A stretch of DNA of 64,000 bases from JBAXTE01 sp963556065 (GCA_963556065.3 CAUVYH020000017.1:124001-188000), one strand, 5' to 3'; positions 9,901 through 19,835 are shown, counted from the first letter of the stretch. Program-made: numbers and translations. Notes: generated by a model from the sequence alone, not told the origin.

Positions 9901-12900
9901 TTTGGATGATGGATCCGTTTATTGATAACGAAAATGCATCCGGTGGAAAATTGATCTTTCATCTTGGAGATGTTTCCGAAGATATTTTACGCGATGGCAA
10001 AAAGAGTTTCGAAAATGGTCTTCCTGTTAATGCAACTGTACAAAATGTGGATACTACCATCTGGGGAAGAGTACCTACCTTACAATCTCTGGTAAACGCT
10101 TTCGATAACGATCCTACCTCCAGAGTGTATCAGGATGTGGGTTATGATGGTCTTTCGGATGTGGACGAGCGCTCGTTTTTTGGGATCTCGTATTTGCAAC
10201 GAATTGCTAATAATGCGTCATTAGGAACATCTAGTGCAGCATATGCAAAATCATACGCAGACCCTTCGGGCGACGATTATCATTATTTTAGAGGAACTGA
10301 TTATGATAATCAGAATGTAAAAATATTGGATCGCTATAAAATGTTCAATGGAGTTGAAAGCAATTCTCCTACCGATGACATTAATCCGGAATCCTATTCT
10401 ACGATGGCCACCACTTTGCCAAATGTTGAAGACATCAATAAAGATAACACCTTGAGTGAAGAAGAACGATATTATCAATATTCGCTAAATTTTACCCCGA
10501 ACACAATGAATATCGGGCAAAATTATATTTCAGATATTTATACGACTACCGTACAACTCCCCAATAACTCGACCACTACCGTAAAGTGGTATCAGGTTAA
10601 AATTCCTGTGCGTGAACCTTCAAAAACAGTGGGAAATATTCAAGGGTTCAACTCCATTCGCTTTATCAGAATGATTGCAAAAGAATTTCCGGAACCAGTC
10701 ATTTTCCGTTTTGCGACCTTCGAATTGGTTCGTGGAGAATGGCGTAAATACACCAAAGATTTGCTTACCAATGGTGATTATGTTCCCGGATCCGATGGCC
10801 AAACCGGATTTAACTCCTCTACCGTTAATATTGAAGAGAATGGCAAAAGAGTTCCAATTCCGTACGTAATACCTCCGGGAATTGAGCGTGAACAAATGTG
10901 GTCGCAGAATCTTTATAAGCTGAATGAACAAGCGCTCTCGCTTACCGTATCCAATCTTATTGATGGGGATGCCCGGGCGGTATATAAAACGACCAGTTTT
11001 GATTTTCGACAGTATAAAAGATTGAAACTTTTTACTCATACTGAAAAATTAAAAGAAACTGAAGACTTGAAAAACGGAGATCTTACTATGTTTATCCGCA
11101 TAGGCTCCGATTTTAGTGAAAACTATTATGAGTATGAAGTTCCATTAACTGTCACACCTTGGTACACTTCTGCAGATAATGCCGATTTGATTTGGGCAGA
11201 CTCAATGAACATTGAACTCTCGAAATTAGTAGATGCAAAACAAAATAGGAATATCAATATTAGAAATGGTGCCTCTTATACTTCATTAAATCCATACACC
11301 GAATATGATGGGGTAAATAAAATTACAGTGGTAGGGACACCAAATACCAGCGATGTTAGAGTAATTATGCTTGGTATAAGAAATCCGAAAAAGAAGACGG
11401 TTTCCGACCATGATGATATGTTGCCGAAATCGGCGGAAATATGGGTAAACGAATTACGATTAACCGATTTTGATCAAAATAGCGGATGGGCTGGAACTGC
11501 TAGAGTAAGGGCAACGTTGGCGGATTTGGGAGATGTGGTATTGGCCGGAGCGCATAGTACTCCAGGTTTTGGGACTATTGAGCAAAAAATTAATGAACGC
11601 CAGAAGGATTATATCACTTCATTTGATGTTGCGACCAATATTGAAGTCGGAAAATTTTTCCCTAAAAAGTGGAATGTAAAAATTCCTTTGCATTACGATT
11701 TTTCGGAAAGTGTGAGTACTCCGGAATATAATCCGTTAAACCCGGATACAAAATTAAAGTCAGATTTGGATACCTATGAAACCAAAGCAGAACGTGATTC
11801 CGTTAAAAAACTTACACAGGATTTTACAACTCGAAAGAATTTTAATTTGATGAACATTCGCAAAGAGCGGGATGGAAGTTCTAAACCCAAAATATACGAC
11901 ATAGAAAACTTTGATGCAACTTACGCCTATTCCCAAATCAACACTCGTGATTTTGATGTCGAATATGATAATCGGACAAATTATCGTGGCGGATTGGGTT
12001 ATAACTTTACCGCTAATCCTGAAAATTTCCGTCCGCTTTCGAAAATCCGATTTATTAGCAAATATAAGAGCTTGGCGCTACTTCGCGATTTTAATTTTTA
12101 TCTTTACCCCAAAGTATTTAGTTTCAGGTCTGAAATGAACAGGCAATTTAACGAATCAAAACTTCGAAATAAAAGTGTAGGATTGGTAATTATTGAGCCT
12201 ACATATATGAAGACTTTTGATTGGAGCCGAACATATAACTTACGTTGGGATTTAACTCAGGCTATAAAAATTGAATATCAAGCTACGACCATGGCCCGTG
12301 TTGATGAACCTCAAGGCCTGATTGACACGAAGGATAAAAAGGATTCGATTATTCAGAACATTCTGGATGCCGGCCGGATTAATAATTTCAACCAGACGGC
12401 CAGTGTAAACTATCAAATACCGATTAATAAAATACCTTTATTTAACTGGATTTCGGCAAATGCCCGCTATGCAAGTACCTTTAGCTGGGTCGCACCCGCA
12501 TTATCACTGCAACGATTGGGGAATACGATCGAAAATTCCAATACCAAACAATTCAATACTACATTGAATATGCAAACATTGTATAACAAAGTGCCTTACA
12601 TTAAAAAGATTATGCAGGAGCAAAACACTTCCAATAAAAATTCGAAAGTAAACAAGCCGAAAACTCAAACCCCGAAAGATAAAAATAAGAACAAAAATAA
12701 GGCGGATGCTGACACCACTGCGCAAAAGGTTGATATTGCCAAAAGCATTCTCGATAATACCCTGAAAGTACTAACAATGGTGAAGAATGTTACCTTTAGT
12801 TATACCGAGGGCAACGGAATTACACTTCCTGGTTTTATGAATACTCCTGTTTATTTTGGAAATAATCCGAGCATAAACTCTCCCGGCTGGGACTACGTTT

Positions 12901-14114
12901 TTGGTGCGCAGAATGACATTGTAAAACAGGCACAACTGAAAGAATGGATTTCCAAAGATTCGCTGTTCAATTCACCGTATCTGGTAAAGTATAATCAAAA
13001 TATCAACGTTAGGGCAACAATAGAGCCTGTAAAAGACTTTAAAATTGAACTTACGGCAAATCGAACTTATGCTGAAAATAGATCGGCGTATATTAAAGCC
13101 GATTCAAATGGAGTATATAGTGAGTACTCTCCTCAAACGAACGGCTCGTTCAGTGTTACATTTTTTGCTTTGAACACTGCATTTGTGGCTAATAATAGTG
13201 ATTATTCAAATAATAATTTCGAAAAATTGAAAGAGTACCGGCTTATCATTGCAAATCGATTAGCTGCCCAAAATCCAAATTCAGTTGGAATTGATGAAAC
13301 GACCGGTTTTCCGGTGGGTTATGGTCCTACTTCGCAGGATGTGCTTATTCCTGCATTTATTGCAGCTTATAGTGGCAAATCTGCAGATAATGTCGGACTA
13401 ACGGCCTTTCCGGCTATCCCGATGCCCAACTGGCGACTTACATACAACGGGTTAACCAAGTTGAAATGGTTTAAGGATGTTTTCCAGACATTTTCAGTTT
13501 CGCACGGCTACAATAATAACTATTCAGTAGGAACATTTACAACCAACATTCATTATTCTCCCGATCAGGATGGCTTCCAATGGGTGAAAGATGCTCTTAA
13601 CAATTTTATACCACAAAAAGAAATCTCTCAGGTTTCCATCAACGAACAGTTTAATCCGTTATTGAATTTTGATATGGCGCTAAAGAACAGTCTTTTAGCT
13701 AAAGCAGAGATCAAAAAATCGAGAAATTTGGCATTGACTTTTTCTAATGGTCAGCTTACCGAATTAACCACTACCGAATATGTTTTCGGTTTGGGATATC
13801 GGATTAAAGATATTGAGTTGACGTTTAATTTTAGCGGAGTTACCAAGAAAACAAAAAGTGACCTTAATATTAAAGCCGATTTGTCGATTCGTGAAAACAA
13901 AACGATTCTTCGTAAACTTATCGAGAATGTCGATCAGATATCTGCCGGCCAACGGGTTATATCGATTAACATATCTGCCGATTATCAGCTTAGTGCAAAA
14001 TTCACGATTCGTGCATTCTATGATCAGGTACTCAATAAACCCTATGTTTCTAATCAATTTCCGAACTCGAATATCAATAGCGGAATTAGTGTCCGATTTA
14101 CATTGGCACAATAG
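6924..14114 (+). CDS. sprA: SprA/Sov, outer-membrane translocon of the type IX secretion system
   Basis: A 2396-residue protein, the usual size for SprA. In Flavobacterium johnsoniae SprA is a giant 36-strand outer-membrane barrel through which T9SS cargo leaves the cell. A hydrophobic N-terminal segment (residues 5-27) exports it. The SprA N-terminal motility domain follows around residues 150-320 (IRPSGSAELIFGVIHNRRDD, KIEFKTNYNT, SQSLFGIKTALQFGKTTITS), with the rest being barrel strands and large plug loops. A conserved YIDDFEGS block lies near residue 825. The assigned start is TTG at 6924 behind AAGGA at 6916-6920; the spacing of three bases is short. A Lys/Asn-rich low-complexity insert lies near residues 1900-1930. 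A T9SS cargo candidate sits at 22.3 kb. Confidence 0.95.
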   Translation: MGKVIKYFIAIAGITLLSISAYSIINSSFFRYAFNPHVENTSTPPDTTLTYPLPQNTDGTVPNSPLYLHNPSNFNTETVYDSANRQYIVQPKIGTLDQGIPTIMTPEEYNQYDIDKGLQQYWRERAATSASGGMSGGLIPQLKIKSEVFESIFGSNVIDIRPSGSAELIFGVIHNRRDDPALDVRQRKTTNFNFDEKIQMSVLAKIGDKIEFKTNYNTQATFEFENKLKLKYEGKEDEIIKLIEAGDVTLPLNSTLIQGSQSLFGIKTALQFGKTTITSVFSEQKGQSQNISVTGGAQTNKFNFKADQYEENKHFFLSQFFYENYNRYLSNLPLISSPINITKIEVWRTNIGAATTENRNIIAITDLGETHPSNPLIMPTIGASAYPNKYSNNFLTNPSLDSAKLRDISIVGDYLRTYLGGFTSGVDFEKVESARKLQPSEYTFNSKLGFISLNSALNSDQVLAVSFQFTISGDTTVYQVGEFSNEVIAPSNIITKLIKSSSLNTKSALWKLMMKNVYSLSAYQVNNEDFRLNVLYAGNEGGIPTGFFTEGDQKGIPLIRLMGLDKLNFQGDPVPDGMFDFIDNAATQGGTIQSSNGRIYFPTVEPFGKDLRALFTDPVLANKYAFDSLYTLTKQQAQQYPDRNKYYLEGMYKSKSGSDISLNAMNVPQGSVKVTAGSIVLVENTDYTVDYTLGRVKIINEGILNSGTPINISLENNSTFNMQTKTMMGMHINHAISNDFNVGGTILNLSERPITQKINYGDEPINNTIWGMDVSYRTKSRLITKLLDKLPFYSTKTESTISFDGEFAHLIPGHSSAIGKTGTTYIDDFEGSKSSIDIKNIGSWFLASTPQGQTQTGLWPEAAPATGLVYGYNRAKVAWYIIDPIFYNNNSATPSNINKDDQSLPYARQVLQTEIFPNKETANNQVTNIAVLNFAYYPNERGPYNYDVEGVSGISKGLNPDGTLKDPQTRWAGIMRRIESTDFDATNVEYIQFWMMDPFIDNENASGGKLIFHLGDVSEDILRDGKKSFENGLPVNATVQNVDTTIWGRVPTLQSLVNAFDNDPTSRVYQDVGYDGLSDVDERSFFGISYLQRIANNASLGTSSAAYAKSYADPSGDDYHYFRGTDYDNQNVKILDRYKMFNGVESNSPTDDINPESYSTMATTLPNVEDINKDNTLSEEERYYQYSLNFTPNTMNIGQNYISDIYTTTVQLPNNSTTTVKWYQVKIPVREPSKTVGNIQGFNSIRFIRMIAKEFPEPVIFRFATFELVRGEWRKYTKDLLTNGDYVPGSDGQTGFNSSTVNIEENGKRVPIPYVIPPGIEREQMWSQNLYKLNEQALSLTVSNLIDGDARAVYKTTSFDFRQYKRLKLFTHTEKLKETEDLKNGDLTMFIRIGSDFSENYYEYEVPLTVTPWYTSADNADLIWADSMNIELSKLVDAKQNRNINIRNGASYTSLNPYTEYDGVNKITVVGTPNTSDVRVIMLGIRNPKKKTVSDHDDMLPKSAEIWVNELRLTDFDQNSGWAGTARVRATLADLGDVVLAGAHSTPGFGTIEQKINERQKDYITSFDVATNIEVGKFFPKKWNVKIPLHYDFSESVSTPEYNPLNPDTKLKSDLDTYETKAERDSVKKLTQDFTTRKNFNLMNIRKERDGSSKPKIYDIENFDATYAYSQINTRDFDVEYDNRTNYRGGLGYNFTANPENFRPLSKIRFISKYKSLALLRDFNFYLYPKVFSFRSEMNRQFNESKLRNKSVGLVIIEPTYMKTFDWSRTYNLRWDLTQAIKIEYQATTMARVDEPQGLIDTKDKKDSIIQNILDAGRINNFNQTASVNYQIPINKIPLFNWISANARYASTFSWVAPALSLQRLGNTIENSNTKQFNTTLNMQTLYNKVPYIKKIMQEQNTSNKNSKVNKPKTQTPKDKNKNKNKADADTTAQKVDIAKSILDNTLKVLTMVKNVTFSYTEGNGITLPGFMNTPVYFGNNPSINSPGWDYVFGAQNDIVKQAQLKEWISKDSLFNSPYLVKYNQNINVRATIEPVKDFKIELTANRTYAENRSAYIKADSNGVYSEYSPQTNGSFSVTFFALNTAFVANNSDYSNNNFEKLKEYRLIIANRLAAQNPNSVGIDETTGFPVGYGPTSQDVLIPAFIAAYSGKSADNVGLTAFPAIPMPNWRLTYNGLTKLKWFKDVFQTFSVSHGYNNNYSVGTFTTNIHYSPDQDGFQWVKDALNNFIPQKEISQVSINEQFNPLLNFDMALKNSLLAKAEIKKSRNLALTFSNGQLTELTTTEYVFGLGYRIKDIELTFNFSGVTKKTKSDLNIKADLSIRENKTILRKLIENVDQISAGQRVISINISADYQLSAKFTIRAFYDQVLNKPYVSNQFPNSNINSGISVRFTLAQ

Positions 14115-14188
14115 AACTTTTGTAAAAAGAAGTTTTGTCTTGGTGAGGGATATAGCTTATAGCAATTCAAATTATAAAATGGGGTGGA

Positions 14189-14878
14189 CTAATCTTCTAC
14201 GTCAAATTGTGAAATAATTTTTCCCAGTTTTGATCTATGCCGAAACGGATACTTTATCTCTTCCGAAATCAAATGAAACGTATATCCTTTAGCAAGACAA
14301 TACTCGATAAATAGTGGAAGAGCATATAAAACCCGTTCGGTTGCTTTTATATTGTCATGAAATACAACAATGGCTCCGTTGTAGATGTTATTTATTGCTA
14401 TTTGGAGACAATCGTCTCCGCTTAGCGTTTGATCGAAATCATAGGTAAGTACCGACCATTGGATAATGCGATGCGAAGTGGCCAGTTTGTATATTTGTGT
14501 GGGCTTAATTTTTCCGTACGGAGGTCGCAACAATGGAGTATAAAATTGCTTGTCGAACTTCTTTACATTTTTCACATAAGCCGGACCCGATATTCGCCAT
14601 CCGTTTAAATGGTTATATGTATGATTTCCGATGTCATGATTATCTTGTAGAAGTAAGTCAAATGTATCCGGGTACTTTTTAATATTATCGCCGACACAAA
14701 AAAATGTGGCTTTAACATTGTATTTTTTTAGAATTTTCAGAATTAAAGGGGTTAATTCAGGAATAGGACCATCATCAAAAGTTAGATATAGTTTTTTCTT
14801 TTGAGTAGGGAAATCCCACACCACACTATTTTTAGTAATTAGCCTTGCTATTGAGGGTGGCTTAATGTATTTGTTCAT
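14189..14878 (-). CDS. NodB-type polysaccharide deacetylase
   Basis: A 229-residue protein made of essentially one NodB homology domain. The catalytic motifs are complete: TFDDGP (residues 33-38; D35 the probable general base, D36 a metal ligand), HTYNH (H86 and H90, metal ligands), and RPPYG (118-122). A C-terminal histidine in VVFHDN completes the set. No signal peptide is evident, so it may be cytoplasmic or exported by an unrecognised route. Such enzymes remove N-acetyl groups from peptidoglycan, chitooligosaccharides or surface polysaccharide; the substrate is unknown. It is convergent with sprA and lies downstream of the DUF2723 gene, from which a terminator separates it. Confidence 0.88.
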   Translation of the reverse strand: MNKYIKPPSIARLITKNSVVWDFPTQKKKLYLTFDDGPIPELTPLILKILKKYNVKATFFCVGDNIKKYPDTFDLLLQDNHDIGNHTYNHLNGWRISGPAYVKNVKKFDKQFYTPLLRPPYGKIKPTQIYKLATSHRIIQWSVLTYDFDQTLSGDDCLQIAINNIYNGAIVVFHDNIKATERVLYALPLFIEYCLAKGYTFHLISEEIKYPFRHRSKLGKIISQFDVED

Positions 14879-14888
14879 CCCATTTGTT

Positions 14889-14925
14889 TAAAAAAAAGTC
14901 TGAAGAACTTTTGCTCTTCAGACTT
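14889..14925 (-). terminator. Terminator of the DUF2723 gene
   Basis: Perfect 11-base stem (AAGTCTGAAGA 14896-14906 with TCTTCAGACTT 14915-14925) and an 8-base loop, 19 bases after the DUF2723 stop. On the minus strand it is followed by seven Ts. Confidence 0.85.
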
Positions 14926-14943
14926 CTGTTTTTGGTTATAATA

Positions 14944-17900
14944 TTATTGTATTGGAGGTACTTCGGAACCGCTATAACCTTTTGTCTGCATCCATTTCGG
15001 ATAATAGTCATTCATTAACGCTTTTGCTTTTTGTTCAATTTGTGTTCGTTTAAACATGCGCGTAATTTCTGATAGTTGATAGAGTTTGCTAATGTTTTCT
15101 TGAATTTTATGATCGGCAGAAGCTAATTTATTTTTACTGAAACGGAAACAATAGCGTAATTCATCATCGCTGTTTTTAAGTATATTATTAACAATGGCAT
15201 CGCCTTTGGCTGTGGCATCGGCAGTATTAATCCGGTAGTATTCCTGAGCTACAAATAGTGAGTAATAATTGTCCGGAATTAAGTTGTTTGGGAAAAGTTC
15301 GACTTCTTTGTTTAACGCTTTCAGAGCCAAATCATTTTTTCCTTCATCGATAAGCGCATGGGCAAGTTTTGAAAAACAACCGCGGAAACTCATAGCCAAA
15401 CGTGTATTATCTTCCGATAAATAAATTGAAGGATTATTAATATTTCCCCAAACAAATTTGTTCATTAGGTTGTCGTACAATATACGGGTGTTTACACGTG
15501 TTGCGGTAGGATCTTCTTCGGTACGTTGAGTGCGTATCGGAACTAAATGATAGGCTAGCCCTTCAAGTTGAAAATATTCTTCAAGTCCAAAGTAGGAATC
15601 GGCTCCGGTAGTAGTTGCAAAATAAATTGGACGTTTCCAATTGAAATTTGCCAAAATGTCCATCATTCCCAACATGTTTTTTTGGAGAACATTATCCGAA
15701 ATCTGCCATTCAATGCGTTTTACAATTTTGTTTGCATCTTCGGGTGCAACAGTTCCGTTTTTCAGAACCAATGCCGTGTCAACATCTAGATAGAATTTTT
15801 TGGCAGACACGTAGTTCGACATTTTTCCATTGTTTAGCGGCACCCGTTTACCATCGTCGAGAAAATCGTTTACAACTTTTTTGATATTGGCAAATGTGTC
15901 AAGTTCTTCAAATACAGGAATATAATCCCGAGTTCCGGCTCTATATAAGTCGTGTGTCATTTGCATCGGTAGTGGTTCGGAGTTGTAGGCTTTACGTTTC
16001 ATCTGATCGATATACCAATCGGTATTAAAGAGACTTAAGTTACAAACTCTCACATCGGTACGGATACCTTCAACCTCTTGCGCATACCATAGGGGGAAAG
16101 TATCATTGTCACCATTGGTAAATAAGATGGAATTCGGTTGACACGAGTTGAGATAGTTGCTGGCAATAGCCAAAACCGTATATCTGTTCGAACGGTTATG
16201 ATCGTCCCAGTTTTGATTAGCCATAAGTACCGGAACGATTACGGTGCAACCTACAGTAGCTATTATAGCTGCTGTTTTAGGTTCAATTTTTTTACGTAAA
16301 AAATCGAATATGGCAAAGGCACCTACTCCAATCCACATTGCAAACGCATAAAATGAAGCAGCAAATGCATAATCCCGTTCGCGCGGTTGATATGCAGCCA
16401 TATTAAGATAAATTGCAATAGCCAGACCGGTCATAAAAAATAATAGTGTCACAACAATGGCGTTGTTCCTATCTTTAGAATAATGAAAGTATAAACCAAG
16501 AACACCTAAAAGGAATGGCAGGAAGAAATAAACATTCCGTCCCTTATTTTTCATAGAAGAAGGAATATTGTCTTGTGGTCCCAATCGGATTTCATCAATT
16601 GCATTTATGCCACTAACCCAATTGCCGTTGAAAATATCACCATAACCTTGAATGTCATTTTGGCGTCCTACAAAGTTCCACATAAAATAGCGGAAATACA
16701 TGTATCCCAATTGATAATTGAACATATAGGTAAGGTTTTGCCCGAAAGTCGGTATTTTACGATTCTCGGGATCATTTTTAATTCCGGATAAAGCTTTGTA
16801 GTTTGCAATATGCTGCTGCTGCTGGTTACTCCACATACGGGGAAAGAAGGTCGTATATCGGGAATCATAAATAATTTCGGCTCCTTTTTTATCATCCGTT
16901 ATTACATATTTTCCGGCTTTATCATCGCGAGTATAAACAGGGTTGCCATCTTCTGCCCGAATTGCAGGAGCATTATAATAAGGGCCGGAAAATAGCGGAG
17001 TACTTCCATATTGTTCACGATTTAAGTAGGCCAGCAAGGATACGGCATCTTCAGGATTATTTTCATCAATCGGAGTGTTGGCATTTGAACGAATAACCAA
17101 TATTAGAAAAGTAGTGTAGCCAATCAACATAAATGAAAAGGCAAGGACCATGGCATTAATCACCGGGCGATCGTGTTTTGTGGTATATCGATACCCCAAA
17201 ATTAGCAGTGCGATAATCAATAACGCAAAAAATATGGTGCCGGAGTTAAAGGGAAGTCCGAATCCGTTTACAAAAAGAAGTTCTGTTTTTCCGAATAAAT
17301 AAACAATACCGGGTACAACTCCGTAAAGAATAAATGCTAAGATAAAGATACTTAAAACGAAAGCTTTAATTCCTCCCCAAACCGTCGGTTTGAATTTTTT
17401 GAAATAAATTACAAAAACAATGGCTGGAACAGTAAGTAGGTTAAGTAGGTGAACCCCAATGGATAATCCTACAATATAAGCGATAAGAATAATCCAGCGG
17501 AGCGAATCCTTCTGATCGGCTACTTGTTCCCATTTGAGAATAGCCCAAAATACTAGTGCAGTAAACATCGAAGACATCGCATATACCTCGCCTTCAACGG
17601 CAGAGAACCAAAATGAATCGGTAAATGTGTAAGTCAAAGCACCAACCATTGAACTCCCGAAAATGGCCCATTCAACACCGGTTGTCATCTCTTTGCTTAT
17701 TCTCGTGGCCAATTTTTTAATCAGCATGGTAAGCGACCAAAACATAAACAAAATGGTGAATGCACTACATAATGCGGACATTACATTTACCATAAAGGCG
17801 ATTTTGGAGGCATCGCCACCAGCCATCATGCTGAACATACGACCAATCAACTGGAATGTGGGTGCGCCGGGGGGGTGTCCTACCTGCAATTTAGTAGCAG

Positions 17901-18024
17901 TAGCAATATATTCTCCACAATCCCAGAAGCTGACTGTGGGTTCGGCGGTCGAAATGTAAGTAAATGCAGCAATTGCAAATACCAACCAGCCTAAAATGTT
18001 GTTAATTCTTTTGTACGTCATCAT
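14944..18024 (-). CDS. DUF2723 membrane protein (GT117-like, probable protein O-glycosyltransferase)
   Basis: A 1026-residue polytopic protein typical of Bacteroidota DUF2723. The N-terminus carries the family hallmark TVSFWDCGEYIATATKLQVG followed by HPPGAPTF, matching the acidic first loop of GT-C glycosyltransferases. About a dozen membrane helices run to around residue 600, including AAYQPRERDYAFAASFYAF. A large periplasmic region follows with SILFTNGDNDTFPLWYAQEV, and helical, TPR-like repeats end the protein (ALKALNKEVELFPNN). A role in O-glycosylation of exported proteins is inferred from family knowledge. pheS lies 22 bases upstream on the same strand, so the two are probably one transcript. 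Confidence 0.85.
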   Translation of the reverse strand: MMTYKRINNILGWLVFAIAAFTYISTAEPTVSFWDCGEYIATATKLQVGHPPGAPTFQLIGRMFSMMAGGDASKIAFMVNVMSALCSAFTILFMFWSLTMLIKKLATRISKEMTTGVEWAIFGSSMVGALTYTFTDSFWFSAVEGEVYAMSSMFTALVFWAILKWEQVADQKDSLRWIILIAYIVGLSIGVHLLNLLTVPAIVFVIYFKKFKPTVWGGIKAFVLSIFILAFILYGVVPGIVYLFGKTELLFVNGFGLPFNSGTIFFALLIIALLILGYRYTTKHDRPVINAMVLAFSFMLIGYTTFLILVIRSNANTPIDENNPEDAVSLLAYLNREQYGSTPLFSGPYYNAPAIRAEDGNPVYTRDDKAGKYVITDDKKGAEIIYDSRYTTFFPRMWSNQQQQHIANYKALSGIKNDPENRKIPTFGQNLTYMFNYQLGYMYFRYFMWNFVGRQNDIQGYGDIFNGNWVSGINAIDEIRLGPQDNIPSSMKNKGRNVYFFLPFLLGVLGLYFHYSKDRNNAIVVTLLFFMTGLAIAIYLNMAAYQPRERDYAFAASFYAFAMWIGVGAFAIFDFLRKKIEPKTAAIIATVGCTVIVPVLMANQNWDDHNRSNRYTVLAIASNYLNSCQPNSILFTNGDNDTFPLWYAQEVEGIRTDVRVCNLSLFNTDWYIDQMKRKAYNSEPLPMQMTHDLYRAGTRDYIPVFEELDTFANIKKVVNDFLDDGKRVPLNNGKMSNYVSAKKFYLDVDTALVLKNGTVAPEDANKIVKRIEWQISDNVLQKNMLGMMDILANFNWKRPIYFATTTGADSYFGLEEYFQLEGLAYHLVPIRTQRTEEDPTATRVNTRILYDNLMNKFVWGNINNPSIYLSEDNTRLAMSFRGCFSKLAHALIDEGKNDLALKALNKEVELFPNNLIPDNYYSLFVAQEYYRINTADATAKGDAIVNNILKNSDDELRYCFRFSKNKLASADHKIQENISKLYQLSEITRMFKRTQIEQKAKALMNDYYPKWMQTKGYSGSEVPPIQ

Positions 18025-18046
18025 GGAAATTTACCATTTGTTATTA

Positions 18047-19066
18047 TTAATTTGCAGATTCAAATTGCGATATAAAGCGCACGTCGTTTTCAAAAAACAT
18101 ACGGATGTCTTTTGTTTTAAAAACTTGCTGAGTCATACGTTCAATGCCTAGTCCAAAAGCAAAGCCGCTATATGTTTTAGAGTCGATTCCGCAGCTTTCC
18201 AATACTGCGGGATCTACCATTCCGCAACCTAAGATTTCAACCCAGCCGGAATGTTTACAGATATTACAACCTTTTCCTCCACAGATATCGCAAGAAATGT
18301 CCATTTCGGCGGATGGTTCGGTGAAAGGGAAGTAGGAGGGACGAAGACGAATTTTAGTTTCTTTGCCGAACATTTCCTGTGCAAAATAAAGTAATGTTTG
18401 TTTTAAATCGGCGAAAGTTACATTTTTGTCGATATATAGACCTTCCACTTGATGGAAGATGCAATGTGCACGTGCGGTTATAGCTTCATTGCGGAAGACT
18501 CGTCCCGGACAAATTACCCTGATTGGCGGTGGGGTGGTTTCCATAATTCTCACCTGAATGGAGGAGGTGTGAGTTCGCAAAACAACGTCGGGATTGCTCT
18601 CGATAAAAAAAGTGTCCTGCATATCTCTTGCCGGATGTTCTTCGGGAAAGTTAAGGGCGGAAAACACGTGCCAATCGTCCTCGATTTCAGGACCCAATGC
18701 AACGGTAAATCCGATTTTTTCAAAAATTTTGAAGATCCGGTTTTGAACAATAGATATGGGGTGGCGCGAGCCATTATTTAATTCAACAGGCATCGACAAA
18801 TCTGCTGAAGCAGTAATGCTGCTTTGAGTGTTTTCGAATGCTGTTTTGTGCGTTTCAATTTTTTCCTCGGCTTTATTTTTTAATAAGTTAATATCTTGGC
18901 CATAAGCTTTCTTCTCTTCATTGGGAATATCTTTCATGGCTCCGAAAAGTGCCGGAATAACTCCTTTTTTACTTAGAAAGTAGATGCGGAAATTTTCGAG
19001 ATCCAGGGCTGTGTTTATTGGATAATCGTTAATCTCGGCCAAAAGTTTTGTTATATTTTCATTCAT
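18047..19066 (-). CDS. pheS: Phenylalanyl-tRNA synthetase alpha subunit
   Basis: A 339-residue class II aminoacyl-tRNA synthetase alpha chain of normal length. With PheT it charges tRNA-Phe. An N-terminal coiled-coil for tRNA contact (residues 1-95) precedes the catalytic core, which shows HPISIVQNRIFKIFEKIGF, PEHPARDMQDTFFI, LRTHTSSIQVR (motif 2 region) and GFAFGLGIERMTQ (motif 3). A CDICGGKGCNICKHSGW cluster gives four Cys that may bind zinc, as in many bacterial PheS. pheT is not nearby. A promoter-like element is at 19120-19127, and the DUF2723 gene follows after 22 bases. Confidence 0.97.
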   Translation of the reverse strand: MNENITKLLAEINDYPINTALDLENFRIYFLSKKGVIPALFGAMKDIPNEEKKAYGQDINLLKNKAEEKIETHKTAFENTQSSITASADLSMPVELNNGSRHPISIVQNRIFKIFEKIGFTVALGPEIEDDWHVFSALNFPEEHPARDMQDTFFIESNPDVVLRTHTSSIQVRIMETTPPPIRVICPGRVFRNEAITARAHCIFHQVEGLYIDKNVTFADLKQTLLYFAQEMFGKETKIRLRPSYFPFTEPSAEMDISCDICGGKGCNICKHSGWVEILGCGMVDPAVLESCGIDSKTYSGFAFGLGIERMTQQVFKTKDIRMFFENDVRFISQFESAN

Positions 19067-19119
19067 AATTTAAGTGCTGTGAGCAAAATGTATATTGTAT
19101 TCGATTGAAAAAATAAACG

Positions 19120-19127
19120 CAAAGTTA
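19120..19127 (-). promoter_or_regulatory. -7 element of pheS
   Basis: TAACTTTG on the minus strand, an exact TAnnTTTG match, in the 67-base space between the cyclophilin gene and pheS and 53 bases before the pheS ATG. Confidence 0.5.
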
Positions 19128-19133
19128 CAATAT

Positions 19134-19835
19134 TTATTTGACAATTTCTGCCGAAATTATGATTACGTCTTCTGTGGGGCGATTCATTTGATCTCCCGGC
19201 ACGGCTGCAATTTTATCCAAAACATCGAATCCTTCAATTAATTCTCCGAAAACAGTGTAAGAACCATCTAAATGAGGAGTGCCTCCAACCGTTTTATATG
19301 CGGCTCGTTGTGCGGGAGTGAACTTCTTTCCCATGCGTTGTTCAAACATATTAAGCTCGGCATCCGAATATACTTTGCCTTGGGCAATATAAAATTGAGA
19401 ACCGGAAGATTCTTTTTTCGGGTTTACGTCGTCTCCGGTGCGGGCAGCAGCTAATGCCCCTTTTTTATGAAATTTTGCAGAAACGAATTCTGCAGGGATG
19501 GTATAATCAGGACCGCCATTTCCTAACATCTGTCCTTTTGTAGCGGTTTTTGAATCGGGGTCTCCTCCCTGAATCATAAAGCCATTGATTACGCGATGAA
19601 AAAGCGTTTTGTTGTAATAACCTTCCTTGACTAATTTTATAAAATTATCGCGATGCTTGGGGGTTTCATTATACAATTTTACCTTTAAATTCCCCATATT
19701 GGTTTTTATGAGCACGATAGTTTCATTATTGATTTTTTTATCTCCTGTTTTTTTCTTTTTGGCAGATTGGGCATTGATGCTAGGGGAAATAATTATTAGT
19801 GCAATTAGCATTGACAATGAAAATATTTTTTTCAT
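19134..19835 (-). CDS. Exported cyclophilin-type peptidyl-prolyl cis-trans isomerase
   Basis: A 233-residue protein with a signal peptide (residues 1-22, ending SINAQ) and one cyclophilin domain. It catalyses cis-trans isomerisation of Xaa-Pro bonds and probably assists folding of envelope proteins. Visible motifs are HRVINGFMIQGGDP (the catalytic Arg region), SSGSQFYI, LDGSYTVFGELIEGFDVLDK and a final VIIISAEIV strand. An insert of about 40 residues between SQFYI and the LDGSYTVFG segment (YSDAELNMFEQRMGKKFTPA) is usual in Bacteroidota homologues. Its own -7 box was not found. pheS lies downstream with a separate promoter. Confidence 0.93.
   Translation of the reverse strand: MKKIFSLSMLIALIIISPSINAQSAKKKKTGDKKINNETIVLIKTNMGNLKVKLYNETPKHRDNFIKLVKEGYYNKTLFHRVINGFMIQGGDPDSKTATKGQMLGNGGPDYTIPAEFVSAKFHKKGALAAARTGDDVNPKKESSGSQFYIAQGKVYSDAELNMFEQRMGKKFTPAQRAAYKTVGGTPHLDGSYTVFGELIEGFDVLDKIAAVPGDQMNRPTEDVIIISAEIVK

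Noticed and set aside
12600..12720. Frameshift or insertion in sprA at the Lys/Asn-rich stretch
   Set aside because: The frame stays open through it and the barrel-type sequence resumes afterwards; low-complexity loops are common in SprA.
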